Below are positions 43,966-55,500 of a DNA stretch of 64,000 nucleotides, piece by piece. The notes under the pieces are model-generated. The model was not told the DNA's origin, searched no databases, and saw only the letters and a list, made by a program, of their open reading frames with translations. Every line of letters begins with the position of its first letter. The stretch's first letter is position 1. The DNA comes from Metellina segmentata (lineage: Eukaryota > Arthropoda > Arachnida > Araneae > Tetragnathidae). Position numbers and translations under genes: made by a program. Location of the stretch: NCBI GenBank assembly GCA_947359465.1, contig OX375875.1, positions 16,021,439-16,085,438 of the forward strand, written 5' to 3'.

Positions 43966-46360
43966 TATCCATTTAAGAGTAAATAATTAATTCAAAAACA
44001 GATATAAATGTTCATTATTTTCTAATTATATAAAACCAACTTTATCTGTTTCCCCAGCTAAACATCTGTCTGAAACAGAAAATTATTTTAACACTTTAAA
44101 CACATATCACAATTAAATCATTTATCATACAAGTTGTAAACGCATCAATTCTACCAGATAACCAGTGTTATGTATAGTAACATAACTACCTGAATTTTTG
44201 TTGAATAAAAAAACAATTCAACTATGGCTATGCCTGCATCTTTATAGTCTTTTTATTCAGTCTAGGATTCCTGAACTCTAAAATAATTGTTGGTTATTTA
44301 ATGTAGTTAAAAGCACTAATTTTTTTTCAGTCATCCTTTTCAAAACTTTTTGTTTCCTTCAAAACGTAAAAGTGTTTTTTGACTATGAAAGTCCATTCAT
44401 ACTACTTGAAAGTATGGAAACTAGTTACAAAATAACAAAAAAATTGAAATGCTAAATTAACTATATTAGACTTGTTTTGTTAGTTCTACTCAAGGTGGAC
44501 GAATTAAAAGTTTGAATTCTAATATTTTAATTAATGACATAACATCTTTTAAATTTCAAACATTAAACACCACAAAAGTTGTCCACAAATGTAAAAAAAA
44601 ATAATCTCATTCTTATTAAAAACATTTTTTTAGCAAGCTTACAAGCAGCTTGCAAATTTTCATTGTCAACATATTTCCAACAAAGTGTTTTTATCAGGAT
44701 AAAAAAATTACAAAGACATATAATAAATGGATAATAATTCAAATACAAAATAGCTTAATGTGTACAAATATCACATTTACTGTTACAGCTAGAGAGCCAA
44801 GAAATAGAGTAAATTAGACTAGATATGTTTATATTTTTAAGTCTTAATTGTACCATCACAAAAAAAAATAGATACTTAATTACTCACATTAAAAAAACAA
44901 CCTTAATCAATGACATGATTAATATATGAATTTACTTATATAATGTTGAGTCCAAATTTTCTAAACAGGAAAACTGAATACATTCGAAAAGTGTCAATAG
45001 AAATTACACTATAATTCTCATATGATATTCAGAACCCTCAAACTTGAAAAATATTTTTATATATATTGAATTCATGTCAATACATTTGTCTGAATTTAGG
45101 ATGAATATAAATTTTATATCTTGCTGTATGATAATACAGTAAAATCTTACTAAAAGGGACCTCAAAGCAGAGAAATTCATATTCAACAATAATTATATAT
45201 GAAAATAGTTTAGTCTCAAAACAAAATATTTTGAATTCAGCAATATTCATTTAAAAGTTTAAAATTAAACTTTTTTTAGAAAAATTATACATTAAAAAAT
45301 GTAATACAATCAAACTCAGTTCTTTTTTAATGATGTGTGAATTTTAAGTAGCGTCAATGCTTCTGATAGACGATGTAAATTAACTAATTGAAAAAAGAAA
45401 CAGGCTAATGTTACATCCTTTCAAAACAGTACAGCTGTCTTAAATGTCAGTATTAAACATTTGGCAAAGAAAGGTAAAAGATTCAATAAATATTTCTCAC
45501 AAACAAAAGGAATAAAAGTTGGAACACTTTATCACACAAATAAAAATTAGCAGCATTAAAAGATAATTATACTACTGAGTTTGAACAAACTTTGACAAGA
45601 TGCTTTTTAAATGCTTGTGAAATACCAGCATAATGTATCCCATCAATATCAGCTTAATTTAAAAAAATTGTAAACATTAATATTTAAAATACAAAACTAG
45701 TTCCGAGATCTCCATTGAACAGTTCATCATTTTAAACACCACATGAAATAAACAAAATAACGAAACATGCCCATTGAAAATAAAATGTTCAGGTTCTCAT
45801 CACATCTTACATTAAGTTACTCTTTCAGACCATAGGAGTTTTAACATATTTCAAAACACTTTTGGCACTGACGAAAATAGGCAACTAATATAAATCTCAA
45901 ATAAAATAAAAAACAGTTATATATTTGAGCAAATATTATGAATGAAACACATTTTTTAAGCCTCCAACATAAAACTAAATCAGAAAAAAAATATATATTT
46001 GTAAAAAGGTTTAAAAGTCAAACAATTTATTCTTGAGCAAATTTTGAGATAAAATACATAAAAGAGTAAACACAATAACAATCAATTCATCAATTTTTCA
46101 GCTGCTCAATTATTTAATTAAGGTGTTTCCATATAAAATTAAAGTGACTAAATTTCTTTTCATATTTTTCCACCTATTAGATATTTTAAAACCTGTTTTA
46201 TAACACTGACAGACTATGACTAACAATTATACAGACACACAATCAGGACAAATCACATTCAATAAAACCAAAACAATACTAAAAAAACATCTAAGAAACA
46301 CAAACAAAAATAAGTTTTGTTAAGCAAATTACAAACGCTAAGCTCCTAATCCAAAACTAT

Positions 46361-46565
46361 TTACATGAAAGGTATTTTGCATTCATGTGGCAAAGCTCCT
46401 CTTCTAGGGTAGAAAATGTGTTTAATGGAATAATTTAACAGATTCGTGATATGGGACATATAAATATCAGAGTATCGAAAAAGTCGCCTAGAAAAATAAG
46501 TTGGATTGTGGTGGGTTCGAAAGATACTACCAAATTGCTTGTTGAACATTGATTTTGTGTGGAGA
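46361..46565 (-). CDS. NT5DC2/3-like: NT5DC-like terminal exon
   Basis: Acceptor TTTTTTTTTTCAG before 46565. Reads [20 protein letters not shown], then [40 protein letters not shown] and ECKIPFM, stop TAA at 46363-46361. Strong match to the conserved C-terminus of NT5DC2/3. Confidence 0.95.
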
Positions 46566-49500
46566 CTGAAAAAAAAAAAGCACATAATGAATTAAAAATA
46601 ACAATTTACACTACTCTTATAATACTTAAATCTTACATGACAGAAACCTTAATACACTGAGAGATCCAAACAATATTTTCTGAGAGCTTCTACAGCCTTC
46701 ATTTATTGACCAGTGTATTTTAAAAATGTTTACATGTCAGTTTTGGTGAATAACCATAACCAGGCCTCATATTTCTAGGTTTTCACCTACTTAGTTTATT
46801 CAATCAATTTCAAATCAGTTAAAACATTTTTTTGATTGGGATGTCCTGGACAAAATATGTCAATTTTATAGCACCTAAAAATGCCTAATTTGAGGTTTAT
46901 TACCTCAAATGACCCTAATAATGAGGTTATGACATTATAAAATTGTAAAATGGCTTTAGTCTCCAAGAGGGTTTGTAAAATTGACCAGTCTTTTTTGTAT
47001 TCTTCAACTTCAAATGCATTTCAGGTAAGATTTTTTTTTCGATTAAGGATAGCCAAAAATCTTTTTATTATCAAAAATGGGAAGCCCTGTAAGTTTTATT
47101 ATTTTGAATGATGTTATACATGTTAAAGCCCTAATGAATTAAAGTTTGGGCTTGTTCTCAATCCTTTTGTTCGTTTAAAACATTTTCCTGGTGAAAACAA
47201 ACTTATTTAATGAACCAGTTTAGTGATTTTGTTTTGTTGCCTTTTGACATGATATACGCATGTTATAAACAGAGAACCAGGTTTCATGGTGCACAATATT
47301 TTGAGGCACTTTTACGTTAAGTCTCATGATTAGCTTGCATTCATTTGAAGGCATCCTTATTTTACTTTTGAGACCTGCTTTTTATTTATAACTTTTTTTT
47401 TTGGCAAAATACGCTTTTTTAAATTATGGATAGTTTTCTACAGAATAGCATAACCAGGCAATGGAATAATAATTTAAAGTAATGCAGTGGGAGATATTAA
47501 TCGATAAACATGTGTAACAATCTAGAGAAATTTTATTAAAACCAATAAAAAATCTAAAATAGTGTTTAAAAACTTTAAAAAGCCTTCAAACCTAATTTGA
47601 GATTTGAAGACCAAAAAATCAGAAACCCATTTATAATACAGTAAAACCAAGTGGCACTACTACACCATAATTAATAGTAGTCAATGAATGCAGATTCTAA
47701 ACACCAATTAGGAAATAATAAAACCTGCAATCTATATCAGGCTTTCTAGAGTAAAGAGTCCATTCTGAAAAACGCATCCTACAATATTCAAAGGTATGTT
47801 TTAACATAAAAATGACGCAAAGCCATCCAATTTCAAAAAGAAAAATTAGCTGATTACTGCATCACAATCCCTACCAAATATCTAAACACACAGTTCATTT
47901 CATTCTAGTTTGTTTTTCAATAAAACACTAGACTGCGACTCAATACCATTGACAAACCCTAAAATTCCATTGTTCCTTCTATGGTCCCCTATCACATTTC
48001 CTTAACTTTATAGCGACCAAGAAGTCCACATTTCTCGAAAGGCCACAAGACTTACAGACACATAGTAGATAGAAAATGCCCAACATAACATGCATAGTGC
48101 TGTGCCAGATGAAGATTCGCTTAACAACTTATTATTACCAGAGTTACCATGTATTAAATTCGAGTAGGGTTCATTGGTTGTTTGGGGAGTTCTATGGTAC
48201 AAGGACAAATTCTTGGCCATGCTACACAAGACATACAATATCAGTAGGGTAACTTTTTTGTTGCAGTAAAAATGGAAAAAGTTGCATTTATTTTTGATGC
48301 ACTAAAATCTAAAATAAAGTATTCGTAAAAAATAAAAAAATTCAAAATATATTGACAATTTTAGTTGTATACAACATTATTATAATAAATCATTAAATAC
48401 AGAAAAACATTGAATGGCCGATCCTTGTCCAGTAATTTCTTTAACATTGAATAAATGCACCAGCCGCAGTCATTTAATGTGCTGCATCGGATAGCAGAAG
48501 TGCAAAATCCTTTCGCTCAACATTCAGAGATTCTAAAACGTCATCTACAAGACGAACAACATATTGATTATCTACACTCACCCTTCGCAAACTCTGTAGT
48601 CGATTGCGCAATTTCATCTGGATTATCAAGAGTGCCAACCAATGGTTTAAAGTACTCACTGCCATTTATTTCACTTTCGTCTGTTTGGACGAACACATTC
48701 TTTTCATGAACTTGTGTTTGATTCACAATACTTTGTTGTTGGCAAGATCAGACACATGTTATCAGAACAAGTGTCTGATCGAAGGGATGGTTCAGAGGGA
48801 AAAAATGAAATAGTAATTGCATATTAATTAATTTTAAGCTAAATTTTTAAAAGTTGCAGGTGGTTGCATTTATGCAAAAAGTTGCATTTATGTTGCAGTT
48901 ACAATACATCCCATGAAGGAGGAATTTTGGTTTTAGTACTTTACATGCAGCATAGGACGTGTGAAAAAAAGTTGCATTTGCTGCAAAAAGTTGCCCTAAA
49001 TATCAGGTAATAGACACACATGATGAAAGTATTACTGACACAGAATAGAGAAATAGCCATTGCGACATTCCCGGTAATGAGAAAACAGACTTGCTGGCTA
49101 AACATGGTTGCAACCTTCCAGTCTCTTATTGCCTTACCATACAACCAGGCATTTTCCACCATTGTAAGATCAGGTACATACGCTACGTATGATACATACA
49201 CAAAACTCAAGAGATTGTTGCTAAGGGTAAAATCTGGGAAAACCTACAACGTAATCCGTTCCCTGAGACGGATCTTTGAGGCAAACTTCAGAATTTTAAA
49301 CGGACATGATTATCTCCAAGGACATCTCCACCGGATTGGTGTGAAAGACATTCCTGACTGCCTTGTGTTCCACTGGAGAGACTGAATTTTAGCCACTTGA
49401 CAGTTTGTGCTACTTTGTCCAACTCAAATTTCAATGTTCTACCTCTTGACAACAATATTTCAAAGGCTAGTTTTTATTGGGCTGCACGAAGGGAAATGAT

Positions 49501-52500
49501 TAATACGACCCATTCCTCAACGTAATTTTAAAAATAAAATAATAAATACATCCAGGGAGGAATCAAACCTGCACCGCCCACAACTCGAAGGTTGCCAGTG
49601 CAGTGGACATACCCATAGAGCCACAATGGCTCTTGATAGTTAGGATCGAAAAAAACATTAAGAGTAGATAGCAATAGGAGAATTAGCATGGTTGGTTTGA
49701 GTTTTATGGCACAGGGTCCAAAGTTGGACAAGTTGAGCCAGTGAATTAGTACCAACTTCGTAACTACCACTTTTCTCTTGAGATATAAAGATGTATTTCA
49801 TGAAGTTTTAAATTATTTGTCAAAATCTTTCACAGTGCCTAAGCACTGCAGGCAATATTTGTGATGAAAGTGGGTCAAATCCACATACATTAATTTCAAG
49901 GGAAGATGCCGAGTGAGGAAAAAGAAACAAACTTTTTAAGGGTGAATGTTGGCTGCACTATGCATTGATTCCTAATTTATTCATACGAAAGTGCATAAGC
50001 TGCATGTATCGCTTTAGTACAATCTAAATAAAGACGAAAAGAATAAATAGCATTACCGAAGTTGATCCCGTTCTGTCAAAAGATGCTCGATGATATCGCC
50101 TGCTTCTTCGTAATCCTAATGAAAATATTAATTTGCAGGTTAATAGATTATTAGATACATATTTGAAACTACAGATGATGCTTGAAACATTTAATTTTGT
50201 AATTATCATGGTAAATAGTGAATCCTCAGGCAGTGATATTCAACTTGTGTGGAAATCCTCGTTCGGTTTTGGTTTGTAAAACAATTTAAAATCAATGAAT
50301 CTCCTATTTTATGGTTTAAACAGCTAAAATGTTTAGGTGGACAGTTTTGCCTTTGACAGCTTTAAAGGATATTTCAATTACTATCATTCATTTCGAGCCT
50401 TGCCAGCAATTTTCAATAACTTCCAGATTTAGGCAAACAGTAAAAACAAATCGAACATAATGAGTACTTTGTGACCCTAGCTTAACAATTCAGTTACTGC
50501 AGTTTTTTTAAACATATAATTCATACACATTTCTTTTCAAAAGATCAATATATTTCCAAATAAAATTTGATTGCATTAAAGTACACTTTAAACATATGGA
50601 GTTTCATAGGTGGTTTGAATAGCAGTGAGTTTAGGATAATTAAGCTTAAGATATTTTTATTAACCTTTTGACTACGGCTATAGATATAACTGGGGTTATT
50701 CTTTCTTGGCGCTGTTCTTATAATTTTTAAGGTACAATTGCTGTACTGGCCATAGGCTAAATTATTTCTGAGCGCGATCAAGGTATAACTGCTGTACCAG
50801 TCATAGTCTAAAGGTTAATATTGATTACGAATGAAATTGAATACATTTTCTTCTAAAATGGTTGAATGCCATCTATATACAAATACAGAGGCTGTTCACA
50901 AATTTTTTAGAAAATGTATATTGTATTCACAAAACTAAATTACATAAAATTCTTGTGTTTTAAATGTTCTATTTGATAGCCCTTATTCTGAACTATCTTT
51001 CGACACCATAATTTCCAGGATAATAATGCCTTTTGAAGTGTCAGAAGAGGTATTCTATACCATTCCTCCTGAACAGCTTTCCAGAGTCATGTAAGGGTTG
51101 TGGGACGACGTTCGGATAATGCAGATTTTAAAAGTCCGAAAGCACAAAAATCCATAGGTGATACATCGGGAGATTTAGTAGGAATATCAGTGAAGGGTAT
51201 AGCCTTGATACCATTGTTTTGTTCCATTTCTTTTAGGAAATTTACAGTGGGATTTGATGTGTGACTGCTAGCTTTGTCTTGATGGAGTTCCACAGATTGA
51301 TGGCACTGTGGGTAAAGTGATGGTATTTCATTCAGAAAAATTGGCAATAAAATATGTTCCTGATAGTATTTGGAGTTAATCTTGACATTTTTTCCACTCT
51401 CTTTATTTTTAACTTGACATTATATGAAAAACCAGCAAAAATCATGAATCCCTAATAAAAACTTTCTTTTGATTCTGTGAACCATGTACTTAAATTTTTT
51501 TCTGCCCTTTTATTATAATAAAAGGCTCTTTTTATGCTGCAATCATTTAAATACACCCATGATGCATCTATTCTGACAATTTTTTTTCCATTTTTCTTTG
51601 GATAAGTATTTTTCATATAGAATTCAACAGTGTGTCCTGCATTCAGCGTTACACTTTGGAAAAAGACGATGCACATTGCGTTTTTTTCGCTTTCTTAAGA
51701 TTTAAATCAATGTTTATCATTTTGTTTACAGTGGACACTGAGCATTTTAATGATTTTGCAACTGTCCTTTGACTAGGGGGATTTTCATTTAACATTAAAC
51801 AATGTACCTTTGCAATAGTCGAAGACGTACGTTTCTTCCTTGGATACTTGTTTGAAATTTTTGTCCCACTTGAGGCTCCAATTTGACTTTTTTTTTTCCT
51901 TTCTTGTTGACGATATTACAGGGTTCATACAGAATTTTGAATACAAAAATTAAGGAGTATCTAAGGAGTATTTAATGAGTTCTCTCAAAATTATTAAGGA
52001 GTCATAGAATATAAAAATTAAGGAGTATTTAACGAGTTCTATCGAAATTTTTAAGGACTCTTAGAAAGTTTATACACACATTTTCAAGTGCGAAAAATAA
52101 AAATGATTCAACACTTTAAGAACTAAGTTCCACTTAATACTACATTACTAATTACTCAAAACAATAAAATTATACTTTGATATTTCAACTTGACACAAGT
52201 TCCTTTTCCCCCCTGCTTGCTTGGAGCTGTTTTATCTAGGATCCTGCTGTAAACAGTTCTTATACAGTGAAATCTCAGTAATACGTTTCTCAGTTTAAAT
52301 AATTTCTCTCAAATCCCAGCTAAAACTCACAATAATAGAAATCCAAGCATATTTCTTTTCAATTTACAGTATTTTTCAAAAAAGAATATCAATTAAATAT
52401 TTTTAGGATGAAGTTATACACTACAAAGTCCCAAATCCGGAATTATCCAAAATCCGGTCATTTTGCGAACCGGCGTTTTTTTGGTTTACACACTTTTTTT

Positions 52501-55500
52501 ACATTGTTCTGACAATTTGTCAAGAACAAAAAGTTAAACCTGGACCTAATTGATGAAATAACGCAAAATAACGGACATGTTCAAAGAAACTACCACACAT
52601 AAAAATTAGAAGATTTGCAAGTAAAATTTGTTGCATTTTTTCAATAAGTTTTTTGTTCTTTTTGAAAATTATTCTTATTTATATATTTGCTATTTTACTA
52701 TTGCAAACCCAAAATTAGCAGGTTTGGTTTTGTTAAAGGTTTTTTTTTGACAAAAAAGGCAAATAGTCTGAAATCCAGTGCAAAATCTGGAAAGTCCGAA
52801 ATCTAAAAATGTCCAAAGTACGAAAAAGTCTAAAATTCGGAAAAATCCAAAAAATTTAAAAATAAAAAATCCAAAAGTTTGAAATCCAGAAAAGTCCAAA
52901 ATCCAGAGTTCAAAATCCAGAAAAGTTCAAAATTCGGAAAAGTTTGAAATCCGGAAAAGTTCAAAACCCAAAAAAATTCAAAATCCGGAAAAGTTCAAAA
53001 TCTAAAAAATATCAAAATTAAAAAAAGTTTAAAATTAAAAAAAGTTCAAAATTAAAAAAAGTTCGAAATTCGAAAAAGTTCGAAATGCGGATGAGTTTGA
53101 AATAAGGAAAAATTCGAAATACAGAAAAATTCGAAATACGAAAAAATTCGAAATACGGGACTTAACGAGATTTTTTACTGTATTCTACAAGTAAATACAA
53201 ACGACAGATTTCAGATAGAAATGAATGAAATCCGCAATTATTTTTGTTATAAATGAATAGATAAATTATTTTTTAACTTCAAATATTCAAGTATGAAATA
53301 ATCCACTTCGATTATAACAGATTACGATTTTCAATACATTCTCAATGCTATTCTTATATGAAGATTTAATGTTGAATTAAATTCAAAATAAATCAAATGC
53401 GATAATTTTTTGTCTACTTAATAAGTAAACAATTGCTTTCGCTAAAGAAATTCAAGAATTTGTAATAATCAACTTCGATGATAACAGATGGCGATTTTTC
53501 AATACGTTCGCAATGCTCCTTCAATATTTAACGATCATTGTTTACGATCTGTCAGCGACTGACATTCTAGAAGGGGGTCTTCCTTTTGTTCGACCCTATT
53601 GACCGTCAGTCGTAAATGCCACTCAAGGCTCTATCCCACAAGTTAGGTACGAGGGGTCGGACATGCATGTGGCAGTGATTCGCTACATGATGCCTCACTG
53701 ATGATAGCCTTTTCTCGTGGGAAAATTTCAGACTTGCTGCCAATACACCGCGAGCAACGTGAAGTATCGTGTTCCAATTGAAACGGTACGTTTTTGAATC
53801 CATTATTTCGGTAGAACGTAGCGCATTTCGAAATTGAAACGGAGGGAAAAAATTAAGGAGTTTTTAAGGAGTAGCACTTAAAAATAAGGAGTTTTAAGAG
53901 TGCTTAAAAACGAAAATCCATTTTAAGGAGTTCTTAAGGAGTTTTTAAGGAGCGTGCGAACCCTGTATTACCTATAGACGCTTTAGATATCACAAAACCA
54001 TGACTCTCACATCGTTTTTGGGTATAACGGAATATGAATATTTCTCTTCGGAAAGAGCATAAATATAGCCTTCGAACCACTGCTTCGTTAAAAACGCCAT
54101 TTTGAATAAAAACAAACCTCTCAAGCCGCAGACGATAATTTTGACTTCCTCTGTAATTAACAAATAACTTGCAAAACATTTATTTTATAAATGTGTTCAT
54201 TTAAATGTTATTTAAAATTAACCTTTATTATTAACTTTTTTTGTTTACCTCATACACACACTTTGCCCTATGATATATTTAAATTTGATATACTTTCTAA
54301 TTATTAAAATTTATTAAATTTTGTAAAACAACATAAATCTTATTTACCTGCATTTCTTCAATTAAATGCTGCAGTGTTTGGAGCCAACCAACATCATGTC
54401 GAAACTCCTCAGTATTTAATATCTCTATTTCTCTCTACAAAAGAAAGGTTGAAATTATATAACAGTTTTAAATATTAACAAAAAATAACTTATTTTAACA
54501 AAGAATAATCAGATAGTAAAAATAAACAATTCTTTGATACGATGAACAGTTAATAACCAAGGCCTCAATAAGCAATTAAATATGGACTTAGTTAATTGAA
54601 AACTGCAACAGTTAAAAATGGAAGAGAAAGTAGGTATTCTATTACTATAACATATTTTATCATTCTTATCTCTACTATTATAAAATGAAGTTTGTGAGGT
54701 CTCTGTTTGGCATGTCCTGACGAATCTATGGCACTTACAATAGTGAAATTTGGCACACAGGTGGTATAAATTTTTTGCAATTTTACAGTCTAGCCCCAAT
54801 TTTAAAATTTAATCTAGAACATTTTAAAATTAATTTAATGAAATTTTTAATTATTATTGTTGGTTTTCTCCAAAGGGCAACAGTCTCCGATCGGTATTAA
54901 CTTAATCCGTATTTACTGTGTGTAAAGCCAGCCAATTACTGGATATCATTAAAAAATTTATTGCTTTTTTAAAAGCATATTAACATTTAGGTTTGTTTTT
55001 TAGAGTACGATAGTTTGGATTATCATTTTTAAAGCATATTAACTTTTAGTTTGGATTGTTTGGATATCTTTGTTAAAGTTAAGCGATATTTAATTTTGAT
55101 CTTTTATGCACTTATTGGTTTGTTTCATTTATGCAATCTTTTGTTTGTTTCTGTAAAGTACTTCGGTTTTCGTATGGTCTTTACTGCACTCTGGTCTTTC
55201 GTATGGTCTTTACTGCACTAAGTTTGCATAAATGATCCAATCTTGAATTTGGATCATTTATGCAAACTAAGAACATTTCTTCTATGTAGTTCTACGCTTA
55301 CAGGATGATAATACGCTCTTCGAATTTAAACGTTAAACTGAGAAGCAAAGACCTGTTCCATCAATTTATTGTCGACATGTATTCCGCGATTGGATCCGAA
55401 AGGGTGTTGTACATATGAATGAAGAGGACTCTGAGAGTGGAACTGTACGCACATTTGAGAGATGCATTGATGAACAATGGAAATGTTACTATACAAAAGC

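Larger units (their letters stand above)
40500..46360 (-). other. Region downstream of the NT5DC-like stop; 3' UTR and intergenic
   Basis: Nearly 6 kb of AT-rich text, poor in recognisable repeats, lies beyond the stop codon. The first canonical AATAAA on the minus strand after the stop is at 46031-46026, and an ATTAAA is near 46119-46114. I cannot tell which poly(A) site is used. Embedded repeats are listed separately. No other gene is seen. Confidence 0.45.
51919..53965. mobile_element. hAT-like element with AAGGAGT subterminal repeats and 5-bp TSD
   Basis: Ends CAGGGTTCATAC and (inverted) CAGGGTTCGCACGC. TATTA flanks both sides (51914-51918 and 53966-53970). TTAAGGAGTWTTTAAGGAGT words crowd both ends (51950-52060, 53850-53955). 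A 5-bp duplication is known for one hAT subgroup; the assignment is inferential. No recognisable transposase. A 65-codon minus frame (53803-53606) is unassigned. Confidence 0.75.
50960..54190 (-). pseudogene. Mariner-type transposase gene split by a 2-kb insertion
   Basis: The N-terminal part lies at 54179-53971 ([32 protein letters not shown]). The rest continues at 51913-50980: a helix-turn-helix [20 protein letters not shown], first catalytic block [20 protein letters not shown], second [10 protein letters not shown], third [19 protein letters not shown]. Removing the insertion and one TAATA copy lets the frame run from IGN into IVNKKGK. Frameshifts at an A-run and near 51650, and stops, make it dead in any case. 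DD-D type, Tc1/mariner superfamily. Confidence 0.8.

Noticed and set aside
54509..54799. 96-codon minus-strand frame
   Set aside because: It overlaps the Helitron-related inverted arm, which occurs again at 56.1-56.5 kb; not a gene.
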